Assembly: GCA_022496185.1 (NCBI GenBank)
Contig: WTXG01000009.1
Span: forward strand, 679,411-743,410
Length of the DNA stretch: 64,000 nucleotides
Direction of reading: 5' to 3'
From: Multifurca ochricompacta
Taxonomy: Eukaryota; Basidiomycota; Agaricomycetes; Russulales; Russulaceae
Every line of letters starts with the position of its first letter. The stretch's first letter is position 1. A program made the translations under genes and the position numbers. Shown here piece by piece: positions 36,466 through 48,550 of the stretch. The notes beneath the pieces are model-generated. The model was not told the origin of the DNA and did no database searches. It saw only the letters and a program-made list of their open reading frames with translations.

Positions 36466-39400
36466 TAGGGCTGTGCACCGTACCCATACCTCATGGTATG
36501 GACAGGTCTGTAGTACGGTTGCCATACCCATGCTGTACCAAGCTCAAGTCAATGTCGAGATGGATGGTGGACAGGTACAGAAAATGCCGTCCAAACTGTC
36601 AAAAAAATGGCCGTCGATGGCATTAGATGGCATGGACGGCACTGACTGAATGAGCTTTAATCTTATCATTAAGCCACCAAAACTCCCCCACTATAGAGTA
36701 GTATCTTTACCTATTTAGATAGCAGATAAGTGTTAGCTAAATATGGTAAAGATAAGAGATAAGATAAACTAACTAATACTCACTTCAGTTTATGTGGTCA
36801 AAACTGAAGTGAATGCATGCAGAGTAGCAACATTTTATACTGCTCAGAGGAGCATGACAATAAGTAGAATAAATATAGTTATTTAAATGTGACAAGACAG
36901 AAAGAATGTGTTGTGTGCAATGTCTCTGAATCAATGATCTGACACACTTTAGATTATCTTATCATAATCATAAGATCAGGAGTCCCAACAATCCTGTCAC
37001 TACCAGCCCATCTCAACAGCAGGTACACTTCCAATTTTCAAGAAGTAACCATTATTAAAATTTAATCCAAAGAACAAGGACAATGCTCAATTTTCTGTTG
37101 ACCACTGGGAAATGAGGGTGAGATTGCTGCATTAAGGAGGCCCCAAGATGCAATAAATAGATCCTCCATCCATGTGGTGGAGTCTTACAGCTTTGCCTTA
37201 CCATGACAGATCAGCCCGCCCAAGGACCAGATGGTCAATTTCCTGGACATTTTTGGCATCCCGGACTGCTTGAAAGCCATCCTGAGGGTGTGTGTGTTAT
37301 GCAAGTTGACCTTCTTAGATTTAGATAAGATAAGAAGGAGTCTGGACTGTTCTGACCTGGTCCATGCATGCAATGCAAAGTAGTTGCTGCCCTATGCAGC
37401 AATGGACATTGTAGATACACACGGCCATTGTTTGAGTAATACAAAATGATAATCTGATTATAGTGTAGTCTAAAGTTAGTGATGTGCCTGGCCCGGCTCA
37501 AAGCCGGAAGCCGGGCCAAGCCGGGCCTGTTTGGGCCGGGCCAAGCCAGGCCGTTGTGACGGCCCAGCAAGGGCTTTGGCCCGGCTCAGAGAAACTAAAA
37601 GCCAAAGCCGCCGGCTCAGGCCGCGGCTTTCAACAGTACATACAAGTGCAATAGCAATCGTCAAAATAAGTAGAAATCTGATCACAAAGTGGTTGATTCG
37701 GGTCACGTGATCATGTTTATCGCGGCATTTCAAACTTTTTCTTCGATATAGCTTTGCAATATGTAACACACTAAGTCATATTTGGATTAGCTGAACTATA
37801 ACTACTAGTTATATGTCATAAAATTCTCTCTGCCAAAAGCCGCGGCTTGGGCCAAGCCGGGCCAGGGCCAAGCCGTCTGTGGCGGCTTTGGCTCGGCCCA
37901 GACTTCAGGAAAGCCGGAGCCGCCTCAGGCCGAGCCAAAGCCGCGGCTTTTGGGCCAAGCCGGGCCGGAACATCACTATCTAAAGTAGTCTAGTATGTAT
38001 TTTAGATAATGCCAGAATGGCAGAAACAGTCACACATTGGTAAATAAGATGTGTCAGGGCACTCAGAAGAGTGGGCTACTGATAACTAATTAGATTTACA
38101 TTGCATGCTCAATCAGCTTTAGTATTTCATAGAATAGTACTAGGACATATTTAAAGACAACCTGTATCACACTGCAGACCACATATTGTCCTCTTTGGGC
38201 TGTAGGTGCACTTTATTGCTCTATCTTTGTATTTACTTAGGCCCAACTGATCTTGTCCTCTTGGAACTGTAGGCTCTTAGCAATTGTTCAATATAGGTCT
38301 ATTCTTGCTGCATTAGCAAGGCATAGTCCTCTGACTGCTTCAAGCCTTATGCATGCATTAAGCTCTGTGTTCTGGGTAGCCTTCTGATTAGGACATCTTC
38401 ACCACTGAGTTTTACCACAATCATTACATCTTATCTTATCTACATAGCAAGCGCAGGATAGAAGCACCCATTACAATCCACACTCTGTCAAGAAGCAGTT
38501 GCATCTTGCACACATGCAAGCTGATACTGCACTGGGCTGTTCAGCTGTCAATTAGTCTAGATATGATGCTTTATTTAGGCCTTAATGTAATTGTGATCAC
38601 ATTTAGAAAACATAATTGATGAAATCAAAATGCATCTCACATTTAATTAGATACTGAGTATATACATCTCAGATTGATCATGTGATCAAATCACATTGCT
38701 GTCAAACAATCATGCTGCTGGTTATACTGACTGTGGTTAGTAGTGGTGAGGCTAGAGAAAACAAGTATACTTCAGAGGTTGAAGAAACTCTGTATTGCTA
38801 TTCTACACACCTAGAGAAAACAAGTATCTACAAGAGACAGTTAGTCAAAGGTAAAGTAGAAAGTGTAGTAGAACTTACACTTCAGAGGTTGAAGAAACTC
38901 TGAAGTGAAAGAGACAAAACAGACACCCTTATATACCCATAGGGGCCAGGGGAAATGGTCTGTGCACACTGGGAATAAGTCCACAAGTGCCAGACAATAA
39001 ACAGAGAGGGATAAAGGCCATTGGCCATAGAGATATCACATGCTTACTGCGCATTACTAAGTCCATCACTAATCAGCTGAGTAAGGTGAGAAAGAAATGT
39101 AATAAAGATAACATAAAAAGTCCGATACTCCGAGATCTAATCTAATCTAATCTACAGCTGAAGCGAACCTTAGATGCCTGAAGCATCTCCAGACACGTCT
39201 TGTGTCAACAATTGCAAGATGTTTACTTTAATTTAGTAGCAATATAGTACATCTAAATTGTATATAAAGCCACTAAATCTGCTATAGATAAAGCAGTTGC
39301 TATCACATTATTGCGAGAATCTAAGTCTTTAAGCTAACAAGGTGAGATAGATAGTAGTATCGTAGTATCTAAAATATAAGCCTGCACCATGCCTGTTTCT

Positions 39401-39791
39401 ACACTACAGCATAAACTACATAAAGGCTGCTGTAGAATAGCCCTAATAAATCATCCTGTTTGAGAAACATCCCTGTCTGTTGCTTCATTGCTCTAAAACT
39501 CTTGCTTGCACTACCCACTCAACTCTTTATTCCCTCTAGAATACCCTCAAGAATGCACCTATTAATTACTTTATCACTCTAAGCATCTTGCTCATGCTGC
39601 CCTGCACAACTTTATTTTCTGTAGTACTACCATCTACTACCATCTACCATAAACGGCCATATCTGTACCCATACTGTACCCATCAGCAATCCAGTGAGTA
39701 CAAAAAACGGATGGTGGACAGGTCAGCCATACCCATCCTATTACCATCAAATGGACAGCTGTTACCGTAAAACAGACGGTGCACAGCCCTA
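36466..39791. mobile_element. 3.3-kb hAT-type element with TAGGGCTG ends
   Basis: Terminal inverted repeats are TAGGGCTGTGCACCGT on the left and its complement on the right (39776-39791). The 8-bp duplication AGTTGGAA is exact (36458-36465 and 39792-39799). No long open frame lies inside, so it is non-autonomous or gutted. It contains a complete 0.5-kb element (37477-37978), an inverted relative of 59985-60680 (about 37200-38455) and a sequence near 38865-38990 shared with 51405-51520. It is therefore a composite of older repeats. Confidence 0.85.
37477..37978. mobile_element. 0.5-kb GC-rich hAT MITE, CpG-rich copy (TAGTGATG ends)
   Basis: Ends are TAGTGATGTGCCTGGCCC and GGGCCGGAACATCACTA, flanked by the exact 8-bp duplication TCTAAAGT (37469-37476 and 37979-37986). 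Subterminal zones are built of GCCGGGCCAAGCC-like repeats and the centre is AT-rich. No coding capacity. A sister copy lies at 40073-40549 and a fragment at 59681-59823. Confidence 0.93.
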
Positions 39792-40072
39792 AGTTGGAAA
39801 GCCACCCATAATGCTGAGATTAATGCACACATAGAAATTGAAGCAGTCAGAGGACTCTGCCTTGGTTATGCAGCAAGAATAGACCTATATTGAACAATGC
39901 TAAGAGCCTACAGCCCCAAGAGGACAAAATCAGCTGGGCCTACAAGTATAAAATGTGGTCTGCAGCATACTACAGGGTGTAATGTAAAATTAATTAGTGA
40001 TCAGTGGCCCACTCTCCTGAGTGCCCTGACACATCAACATGCATGGGGTCATTTCTGCCAGTCTGGCACTAC

Positions 40073-40549
40073 TAGTGATGTGCCTGGCCCAGCTCAAAGC
40101 CAGAAGCTGGGCCAAGCCAGGCTGTTGTGATGGCCCAGCAAGGGCTTTGGCCTGGCTCAGAGAAACTAAAAGCCAAAGCCACTGGCTCAGGCCGTGGCTT
40201 TCAACAGTACATACAAGTGGAATAGCAATCATCAAAATCAGTAGAAATCTGATCACAAAGTGGATGATTTGGGTCATGTGATCATGCTTATCACAGCATT
40301 TCAAACTTTTTCTTTGATATAGCTTTGCAATACATAACACACTAAGTCAGATTTGGATTAGCTGAACTATAACTACTGGTTATATGTCATAAAATTCTCT
40401 CTGCCAAAAGCTGCGGCTTGGGCCAAGCCAGGCCAGGGCCAAGCTGTCTGTGGCGGCTTTGGCTTGGCCCAGACTTCAGGAAAGCTGGAGCTGCCTCAGG
40501 CTGAGCCAAAGCCGCGGCTTTTGGGCCAAGCTGGGCTGGAACATCACTA
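40073..40549. mobile_element. 0.5-kb GC-rich hAT MITE, CpG-depleted copy
   Basis: It has the same structure as 37477-37978 in the same orientation, flanked by the exact 8-bp duplication GGCACTAC (40065-40072 and 40550-40557). Differences from the other copy are overwhelmingly CG to TG or CA, and about 25 bp near the left end are missing. Confidence 0.93.
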
Positions 40550-41128
40550 GGCACTACCTAGCTATCAATGTCCATTGCTGAGTACCCACATTGCACTGAA
40601 CTCCTTCCTATCATCAACTTTGCATCTTGCTTTTGAGGTGGCTAGTGATTGTCAAGGGTTTTCATACCCACGTGGGTAAGTGCCACAGGTTTTGCCAGGT
40701 ACGGGTACGGGTATATGGCTCCCAACCCATGGAAACCTGTACCCGCGCAGCGGGTTTGGCAGGTATAGGTGCCAATCATGCATTGACAAGATCAGTAGAA
40801 ATTCTAAGATAAAACACATCTGCAGCCACAAAAATAAAGATCTCGTCTGATGTATGCTATAGGGTATCTTTAAATATGTTCTAGTATTATCATATGAAAT
40901 ATCAAAGCAGATCAACGGTGCAATGTAAAATAAAAGTGTTATCAGTGATCCACTTCTTGAAAATCATGATGCACCTGTTTTATCAATGCACGACCAATTC
41001 TGCTGGTCTGGCACTATCTAAAATACTCTCTAGACTACTTTAGACTATAATATAATCTAATTATCAAATTACTTTACTGAAACAAGGCCCACATGTATCT
41101 ACAAGCTGCATGGGGCAGTGACTACATT

Positions 41129-41647
41129 TGTAACGCCTGGTGCAGGCGTTTGTCACGACGTGTGATAAGTCACATAGCAAAACTACGAAGTCAGGTGTGC
41201 ACTGTCTTTCAAGTACTGAGACGATTCAAGAGTCGGGTCTTAGGAATCACCCAGAAGGTAATGCACCAAGTCAATTAAGAAGTCAAGTCTAAGGCATACA
41301 GGCTATCTAGGCAGGCCTTATATACATAATAGAGATCGGAGTCTAAATCAGAGTACTGTACTCGATGTATCAACAAAGTCGTAATGTATCCAAATGAGGA
41401 ACAGAGTCAATGTGGGCCAGGTGAGAATATATGTAGACGGATTCAGTATAGTCGCGATTCTGGTGGGAAAATACGTAAGAGTTCTTGTGTAAAGTATGAG
41501 TCAGAGATAAGCACAGCCTTGGTCAAAGATAAGGGACAAATATGCACAAAGGAAGTCATAACACGGTCAACAAGGAATAAACAGAGCCAAACAGCACGTC
41601 ACGTGAAAGGGAAAAGGAAACGAGACGACGCAGCAGGGTTCGTAACA
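41129..41647 (-). repeat. 3' LTR of the chromovirus (shortened)
   Basis: Ends read TGTAACGCC and GTTCGTAACA on the plus strand. Compared with the other LTR it lacks about 70 bp between CAAGTAC and TGAGACG, plus small indels. Confidence 0.93.
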
Positions 41648-41663
41648 TTACCCCTCTTTTAAG
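41648..41663 (-). promoter_or_regulatory. Polypurine tract
   Basis: On the minus strand AAAAGAGGGG lies next to the 3' LTR, where plus-strand DNA synthesis of an LTR element is primed. Confidence 0.7.
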
Positions 41664-41678
41664 TCCTAGCAGAACCAG

Positions 41679-44600
41679 CTAGAGTGGCATACCGTCGTCA
41701 TCCTGGACCAGGGAGAGATAGTCATCGGCTATGGCGTAGTGGTCAGCATCGTAGTTCTCCTTTTCTTCATCTGTGGGGCAAATGTGTGTTCGTAGAAAAC
41801 CATAGGGCCCCCGTCTCCCACAGCGAAAGCAGCCGTCGTAAACATGACAGTCGATTTCTCGATGTCCGGCGTTGTGGGAGAGACATTTGCCACACCACCC
41901 TGAGGGGTTCTGAACGGTGGGGGCCTGTGTGAGTTGTCAGAACAGACATTGGCGACTCCAGTGCGAGGTGCTCTGGCAATGTCGGCATCGTTTCACGGCC
42001 TTAGGGCAACACCAACTGAGATGGTACTTGCTGCTGCAGCGCCAGCAAAGCTTGCCATCGGGGTTTTCATGGAGACGTGGCATTTCAAAGCAGTGAGGGT
42101 TAAGCCAAGGCGCAAGGTCGAGGCGGCGATGAGGAAGTGGTTGCGCAAAAATATCGGTGTACCATTCAGAAATAGTTTGGTATGCCTCTCCTTGTTCCAA
42201 TCTCGTCCTGATGCTCGCCAGGTGATGCTCTATGTCAAAAACCCCCCGATTAATCTTTACCATCTGCCATTCATAGTCGCGACACTGCATCTCTAAATTG
42301 TCCCGAAGTGCTTGGAACTTGCGGAGTCATGCGATCTCGGCAGTCAGTCGCGGCATCCGTAAGTCCTGAAGCACTTCATTGATTGCGAAGGCGCGTGGAT
42401 CGTGGGCTGAGAGATGTTGTAGGTGTTCGGGCCCTAGGACATAGTGTAGTCGTCCGACGTTTTTCTCCTCGAGGTAGACTGGGGCCCCATAGACGGGCCC
42501 TCCTTTCTCTAAGCATCCGGCTACGTCCATACCTTCGTTGGTGTAATAAATATACTTGGCCACTTCCGTGGTGCCATCGTTCTTGGACGATGGGATCATA
42601 AGCGGGAAGTAAAACTGGGAGCTGGGGTCGTTGGGGAAGAATGGGAATTCAGGGGACTCATCACCGAAGTTGACATCGATCAGGTCGTTGGGATGGGGGT
42701 GTTCAGGCAGATTAAAATCTTCGTTGATGTCGATGATTCTGTCCCCTTGGGCCACTTGGGCGGTCGCATTGTAGTCAACAGGAGAAAGTGGACGAGAAGG
42801 AGGATGCACAGGAGTAAGTACGGGAAACGCATCGATGGCGGCGGAGGCGTGGATCTTAGATGATGACATGGGCGAATTTCTGGTCAGTTGTGGGGGAGAG
42901 AGCTGTTCAGCAACTCGTATTTTCTCTGGCTCTTTATCTGCCTCTGGGTGGCGTCTATAGAAGTCTTCAATGAGCTTGGGCGCAAAGACATCCGCAGCAG
43001 GTTCCCACGAGTTATCAGCATCTGGAAATCCCTTCCATTTGATCAAGTAATGGAGTCTTCGATTACATCCTCGACCCTTCCATTTGGCATCGGCAATACG
43101 TTCCACTTCCCATTCCGGTTCTCTGTCAACGAGGTCAGGGGGAGGTCTGGGAAAATTCTGTCCATGAATCGCAGTTTCTTTGTATGGCGTCAGAAGGTTG
43201 GCATGGAAGACAGGGTGTATCTTCCAAGTGGCGGGTAACGTGAGCTTGTACGTGATGTCCGAGAGCTTTTGTTCAATTACGAAGGGGCCATGGCGTCTGG
43301 GAGCTAATTTTGCCATTGGGTGTGACGTGTGGATATTGCGCCCTTCTAACCAGACCTGCTCTCCGACCTGGTAGGGTGTAAACTTAGTGGGCTTCTCGGC
43401 CAGGGTCCTTTGCGCCTTCTGAAGATTTCTATTGGCCAATTCTCGTATCTCTTCCCATTGGTCGATACGCTGTGTCACAGATGGTACATTCGTGGGTTTG
43501 TCTGTCCATGTAGTGCGAGGGTTCCATCCCATAATAAGAGAGAAGGGAGTGGTCTTCGTCGTTCCATTTGGCCAGCTATTATGCGCAAACTCAGCCGTCA
43601 CCAGCCATTCTGCCCAGTCATTCTGTCGTTCGTTACACCAAAATTGAAGGTACTGTTCCAGCCATTGATTTGTTTGTTCCGATTGTCCATCCGTCTGGGG
43701 GTGATATGCAGTGGATATGTTCTGTTGAATATCGAGATGTTTACAGAGTGCTCGGGCAAACATGGAGGCGAATCGTGGGTCTCGGTCGGAAACAATCTTC
43801 TGCGGCAGTCCATAATGTCGGTATATGTGGTTCAGGTAGAGTTTCGCAACTCCTTCCACTGATATTGTCTTGTTACAGGGGATAAAGAGGGCGGCCTTTG
43901 AGTAGTCATGGTCCGTGATGGTAAGTATCGAGTCGTATCCCTGGGACTGTGGAAGTTTGACAATGAAGTCCATGGCGATGGTCTGGAAGGGAGCGGTTGC
44001 GACTGGCGTAATAGGTGAAAGTGCCGGCAGTCTTGGGTGAGTGTTTACTTTGTTCGCCTGGCATTCTGCGCATCCTTTGACATATGCTTCAACATCCTTT
44101 TTCATGTTTGGCCACCAGTAGTCTCGTTTGGCAAGGGCATATGTATTTGCGATTCCTGGGTGTCCTGCAGAGGGAAGGTCGTGGTGAAAATGGATCACCC
44201 CCCTCTTAATGTTGTCGCCACCGGTGACAACCAATCGATCGCCGTCCTTCCACCAGAGGCCGTTTTTCATTTTTATGTTGTGCGGCTCTGCCCAGGATTT
44301 GCACAGTTCCTGGTTCATATTCTGTGTTACTTGGGCCCATAGATCCATGTCATGGAGGCTAACAACAGCGGTTTTCGTGAAGACATCTTCTGGTAAGACG
44401 ACGATATTGTCATTGTCGTTTTCCCCTTCATCTCGTCCGGTCGGTCTGGACAGGGCGTCAGCTCATGCATTACGAGCTCCAGGTAGGTGCTTGAGTGTGA
44501 AGTTATACTCTTCAAGCTCCAGGACTTCTCGTGCTATCCGTCGGCTGATCTTATGCGGTTCTCTCCAGTACAAAAGGTTGGAGTGGTCGGTATAGATGAT

Positions 44601-46303
44601 GGTTTTGTGCGGAGATCCAGCCAAATATGGTCGCCAATGTCGTAATGCTTTAACGATAGCCAATAGTTCCCTGTCCCAAATGTCATAATTTCTTTCTGCT
44701 GGTGAGAACGTTTCCAAGTAGAATGCGACGGGATGAAGAATTCCTTCAGTATTTCTTTGCGATAAGACTGTGCCGTTGGCATACATGGAAGCATCAACCT
44801 CCAGTTCAAAGGGTTTGGCTAGGTCGGGTTGAATGAGAACCGGTTCAGAGCTGATAATCGCTTTAATCTGGTCAAATGCTTTCTGCTGTAGTTCGTCCCA
44901 GTGCCAGGGCACGTCCTTTTTCAACAAATCATTAAGCAGTCGGGCGATGGCCGAGAATCCTTTGATGAAACGTCGGTAGAAATTGCAGAATCCAATGAAC
45001 GATCTGACATCTTTGGTGCACTGAGGGGTGGTCCATTCTCGAATGCCTTGCACTTTTACAGGGTCCATGCGCACTTGCCCTCCTTCTAGGATAACACCCA
45101 GATATTCGATGGTCTTTTGTTCGAAGGAACATTTGGCGGGTTTCAAATAGAGGTCATGTTTTGCCAGGATTTCTAGTACTTTGTGAACTCGGGTTCAGTG
45201 GTGGTGAATGTCATTTTTCGTGGCTACCAGGATGTCATCCATATACACCACGACTTCTTCTGTGAGGATCAGGTCTTGGAAGATGTGATTCATCATGGCC
45301 TGGAAGGTTGCCGGCGAGTTCGTTAAGCCAAAGAACATAACATTGGGTTCGAAGAGTCCTTGATTGGTCTTGAAGGCGGCTTTGGGCTGGTCGCCTTCTC
45401 GGATGCGAATGTTATTGTACCCCCAACGAACATCCATTTTTGAAAACAAGGCTTTGTCGCACATTTTGTCAATGATTTCCGAGATCAGAGGGAGCGGGTA
45501 GTTATTTTTCACCATAAGTTCGTTAATCCGTCTGTAATCTTGTACCGGTCGCAGTTTCCGTCCTTCTTTTTAATGAAAAAGAAGGGTGATGCATAAGGTG
45601 AGTTGGAAGGTCGTATGTATCCTTTTGCCAGGTGTTCCTCCAGGAAGGTAGAAAGCGCGTCCTTTTCTGGCTGTGACAGGGGATAGATCTTACAGTCCAC
45701 TGATTGCGGGGCACCGGGACGAAATCAATAGCATGGTCCCAAGGTCGAGAGGGGGGAAGCGTTGCGATTCTTCCTCTGAGAAGACCTTCCAATGTCGGTG
45801 ATATTCTGCCGGGACTACTTCTTCAAACGTCTTTCTGGATTCTTCTGTGCCTCTGCCTGGGCCAGTTCCGATGCTTTCGTAACATAACAATATACCTGAT
45901 CCACAGGTTCTACGTCACTCCAGGTGACGGCTGATCCCATGACAATAGCATGGGTGAGAGGGTGTCGTGCAGCGTAGTCATATCCAAGGGACGTGATGAT
46001 AACTGGGTAGAAATCTTTATCCATGGTGGCCTCTGCCCAGTTGATCTTGGGCTCGAATGCTGCCAGCCATGGGTATCCTAGAACCATGTCTTCCTCTCCT
46101 AGATCCGTGATGAGGAAGCGAAGTGACTTTGTTCGTTCCCCAACCTGTACTTCCAAATCACAGCAATGTGTGATTTTCCCAGCTTTGTTAGCTGTCCCAT
46201 CTATTTCCAAATGTTTTTCTCTGGGGAGTAACTGTGTCCCCAGTCCTAGCGTCCTCTGGAGTCGTTGGCTAATGAAGTTGTCTGTAGCTCCAGAGTTGAT
46301 CAA
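41679..46303 (-). pseudogene. Chromovirus pol: protease, RT, RNase H, integrase, chromodomain, zinc-knuckle tail
   Basis: Protease region (46303-45815): the catalytic D-S-G-A-T reads N-S-G-A-T. RT follows with [10 protein letters not shown] and V-Y-M-D-D-I-L-V; frameshifts lie near 45560 and 45700-45760. RNase H has L-E-V-D-A-S and Y-T-D-H-S-N. Integrase (44348 on) has the H-H-C-C finger, D in A-M-D-F-I, D in V-S-D-R-D-P-R-F and E in Q-S-E-Q-T-N. The chromodomain (E-W-E-V-E-R-I, Y-L-I-K-W-K-G-F) lies near 43110-42985. The same frame then goes on for about 430 residues to 41679, with two clear C-x2-C-x4-H-x4-C knuckles near 42030-41945 and two further Cys/His clusters. In-frame TGA codons interrupt at 45195, 44463, 42327 and 41937. 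Confidence 0.93.
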
Positions 46304-46603
46304 TATCCGTCTGTCGGCGTCTTCTGTTTGGTTTCAAAATGTACTGGTATTTTTAACGATTTGAAACGACTAGTGTACACAGAAGTTACATGGAGTGCTC
46401 TTGCCCAGGCCGATGGGGTCGAGCCGATCAAAAATCCTTCTGGCCAAAGGCCTTGTCAACGATCAAGGCACGTACTGCCTCATCTTCGTTCATCATATGT
46501 TCCCAGATAGCCGCCGCTTTCTGTTCTTTGGTCTTGGGCGGTTACGGGTTTTCTTTTACTGGGGTAGGTAGGTTCTGTATTGGCGGTGTTGTGGTAGTGG
46601 CGG

Positions 46604-47940
46604 CTACTGTTGCTTCAGCAGTGCGGACTGTTTTCTTCGGGCAGAATCACGACATGTGCCCTTGTGCGCGGCAGTGAAACAACGCCCTTCCTTCATAAGG
46701 TTTTTCTTTTCATCATCGGTAAGGGCTGCATGGGCCTTGGTGCGATCTGCCGATGTGTCCATGGCGTTAGGGTCTCGAGGGTGGGTAGGTTTCACCCCAA
46801 ACGCCGCCTTCCATTGGTCGCGGGTTTTACCCTTCTTCGTGTCAACTCCAAATTGTGTCTGGAAGTCTAATAATCCTGCTGCTGTGTTCTGGCAGCACTT
46901 GTCCACTGGCTCCATGACTCGGGGTGATGGAATTGAATGATGTTTTTCACCAGGGGGTTGGGTAGCCCCTGGGAGAAGAGGTCAAGTGTTGCCTCTTCAT
47001 TCACATCGTACCCCGCTCTCTTGGCCAGGTTGCAAAATCTGGCTACATAGCCATCCAAGTCCCCTCTCTCCATTTTGAGGGACTTCAGTTCTCTGGCAGC
47101 CTTCTGCTTGGCCTGCCCATCTGTGAAGGCGTCTTTGAACTCTGCACCACTATATCCCACAGATCTTCGTCCGTGGTTCTGATTCAGCTGTAACTCTGTC
47201 GTTCAGCCATTCAATCTGCTCCATTGTCCAATCATCGATGGAGTCCCCTCTGATAAGTGAGAGGAAAAGGTTGGTTCGTTGGAAGGGGTTTACAATCTGG
47301 GGACGTCATGGTTAAAGTTTTTGAACATCTCAACTCGAGCATGAACTTTTTGCTCTGTGATTGGTCACCGGTAAATGTGGTCGGCAGGACTCCTGTAAGG
47401 TGTCCTGATGGGGGAGGGAGGTTCGGAGCGGGGACAATGGAGCGGGGTCGGGTAACTGTGCAGCAATGGTCAACATTGTTGGATATGTAATAGTCGGGGT
47501 GTCTGAAGTTTGTCGTGTGATCTGGGGAGAGACTAAAGCAGATGTTCTGAACGTAGTACTCTCGGTGCAACTGTCTGAGCCGTAAAACTAGTGGCTATAA
47601 CTTGTGTGTCTTCGCTGCTTTCTTCAATATATCTTCTGGTTCTGAATCTGTGATGATGGCTGGAGGATTTTCTCTCCAAGGTCCTAGCCGTACTCTGGTG
47701 GGGCAGGTCCTGTGGTAACCCAGGAACGATGGCTTCTAGAGTAACGGATACGGTACCAGACCCTCTTCTGTTCTCGTATTCAACTGGCTGGTACTGATCG
47801 TCGTGATAGACGTAGTATCCAAACTCGGTTTCAAAATCTTTCCAGATGGCAGAGCCAAGGACTTGTTGTGAAAGATTATCCTCGTCTCGGCAGTCGATGA
47901 GTTCTTCGTTGTGCAAGGTCTGACTGCGCTGGATGAAGCC
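46604..47940 (-). pseudogene. Chromovirus gag
   Basis: Capsid motifs are readable in shifting frames: F-T-G-D-Q-S-Q-S-K-K-F, then S-L-I-R-G, W-T-M-E-Q-I-E-W-L, F-K-D-A-F-T-D, L-K-S-L-K-M and L-D-G-Y-V-A-R-F-C-N-L-A. The nucleocapsid zinc knuckle near 46655-46625 is broken by a one-base loss and by a TGA. No intact start codon was found just inside the 5' LTR. Confidence 0.85.
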
Positions 47941-47964
47941 ACGGTGGGGAGAGACTCGACTTAA

Positions 47965-48550
47965 TGTAACGCCTGGTGCGGGCGTTCGTCACGATGTGTG
48001 ATAAGTCACGTAGCAAAACTACGAAGTCAGGTGTGCACTGTCTTTCAAGTACACGGAGTTCGGGTGAGAGTCAATACCAAGGAGCTAATCCCTTAGTACT
48101 GGTGAGCAGAGAAGTGCCAGAAGCACTGAGACGATTCAAGAGTCGGGTCTTAGGAATCACCCAGAAGGTAATGCACCAAGTGATTAAGAAGTCGAGTCTA
48201 AGGCATACAGGCTATCTAGGCGGCCTTATATATGTAATAGAGATCGGAGTCTAAATCGGAGTACTGTACTCGATGTATCAACAAAGTCGTAATGTATCCA
48301 AACGAGGAACGGAGTCAATGTGGGCCAGGTGAGAATATACATAGACGGATCGGTATAGTCCGATTCTGGTGGGAAAATACGTAAGAGTTCTTGTGTAAAG
48401 TATGAGTCAGAGATAAGCACAGCCTTGGTCAAAGATAAGGGACAAATATGCACAAAGGAAGTCATAACACAGTCAACAAGGATAAACAGAGCCAAACAGC
48501 ACATCACGTGAAGGAAAAGGAAACGAGACGACACAGCGGGGTTCGTAACA
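47965..48550 (-). repeat. 5' LTR of the chromovirus
   Basis: It starts TGTAACGCC and ends GTTCGTAACA (plus strand), 586 bp, about 70 bp longer than the other LTR. Confidence 0.94.

Larger units (their letters stand above)
41129..48550 (-). mobile_element. Ty3/gypsy chromovirus LTR retrotransposon, inactive
   Basis: The element is 7.4 kb, with LTRs at 41129-41647 and 47965-48550 and the 5-bp duplication ACATT (41124-41128 and 48551-48555). Transcription would run leftwards. The order gag, protease, reverse transcriptase, RNase H, integrase, chromodomain identifies a Ty3/gypsy chromovirus. Stops, frameshifts and a lost protease Asp make it dead. It sits inside an older hAT-type element. Confidence 0.96.

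Noticed and set aside
37235..37970. Long overlapping open frames on the minus strand (Gly/Pro/Ala/Arg-rich)
   Set aside because: They are translations of the GC-rich MITE repeats, shared with no protein and present in a non-coding element.
42383..43885. Plus-strand open frames across the chromovirus
   Set aside because: They are antisense shadows of the integrase frame.
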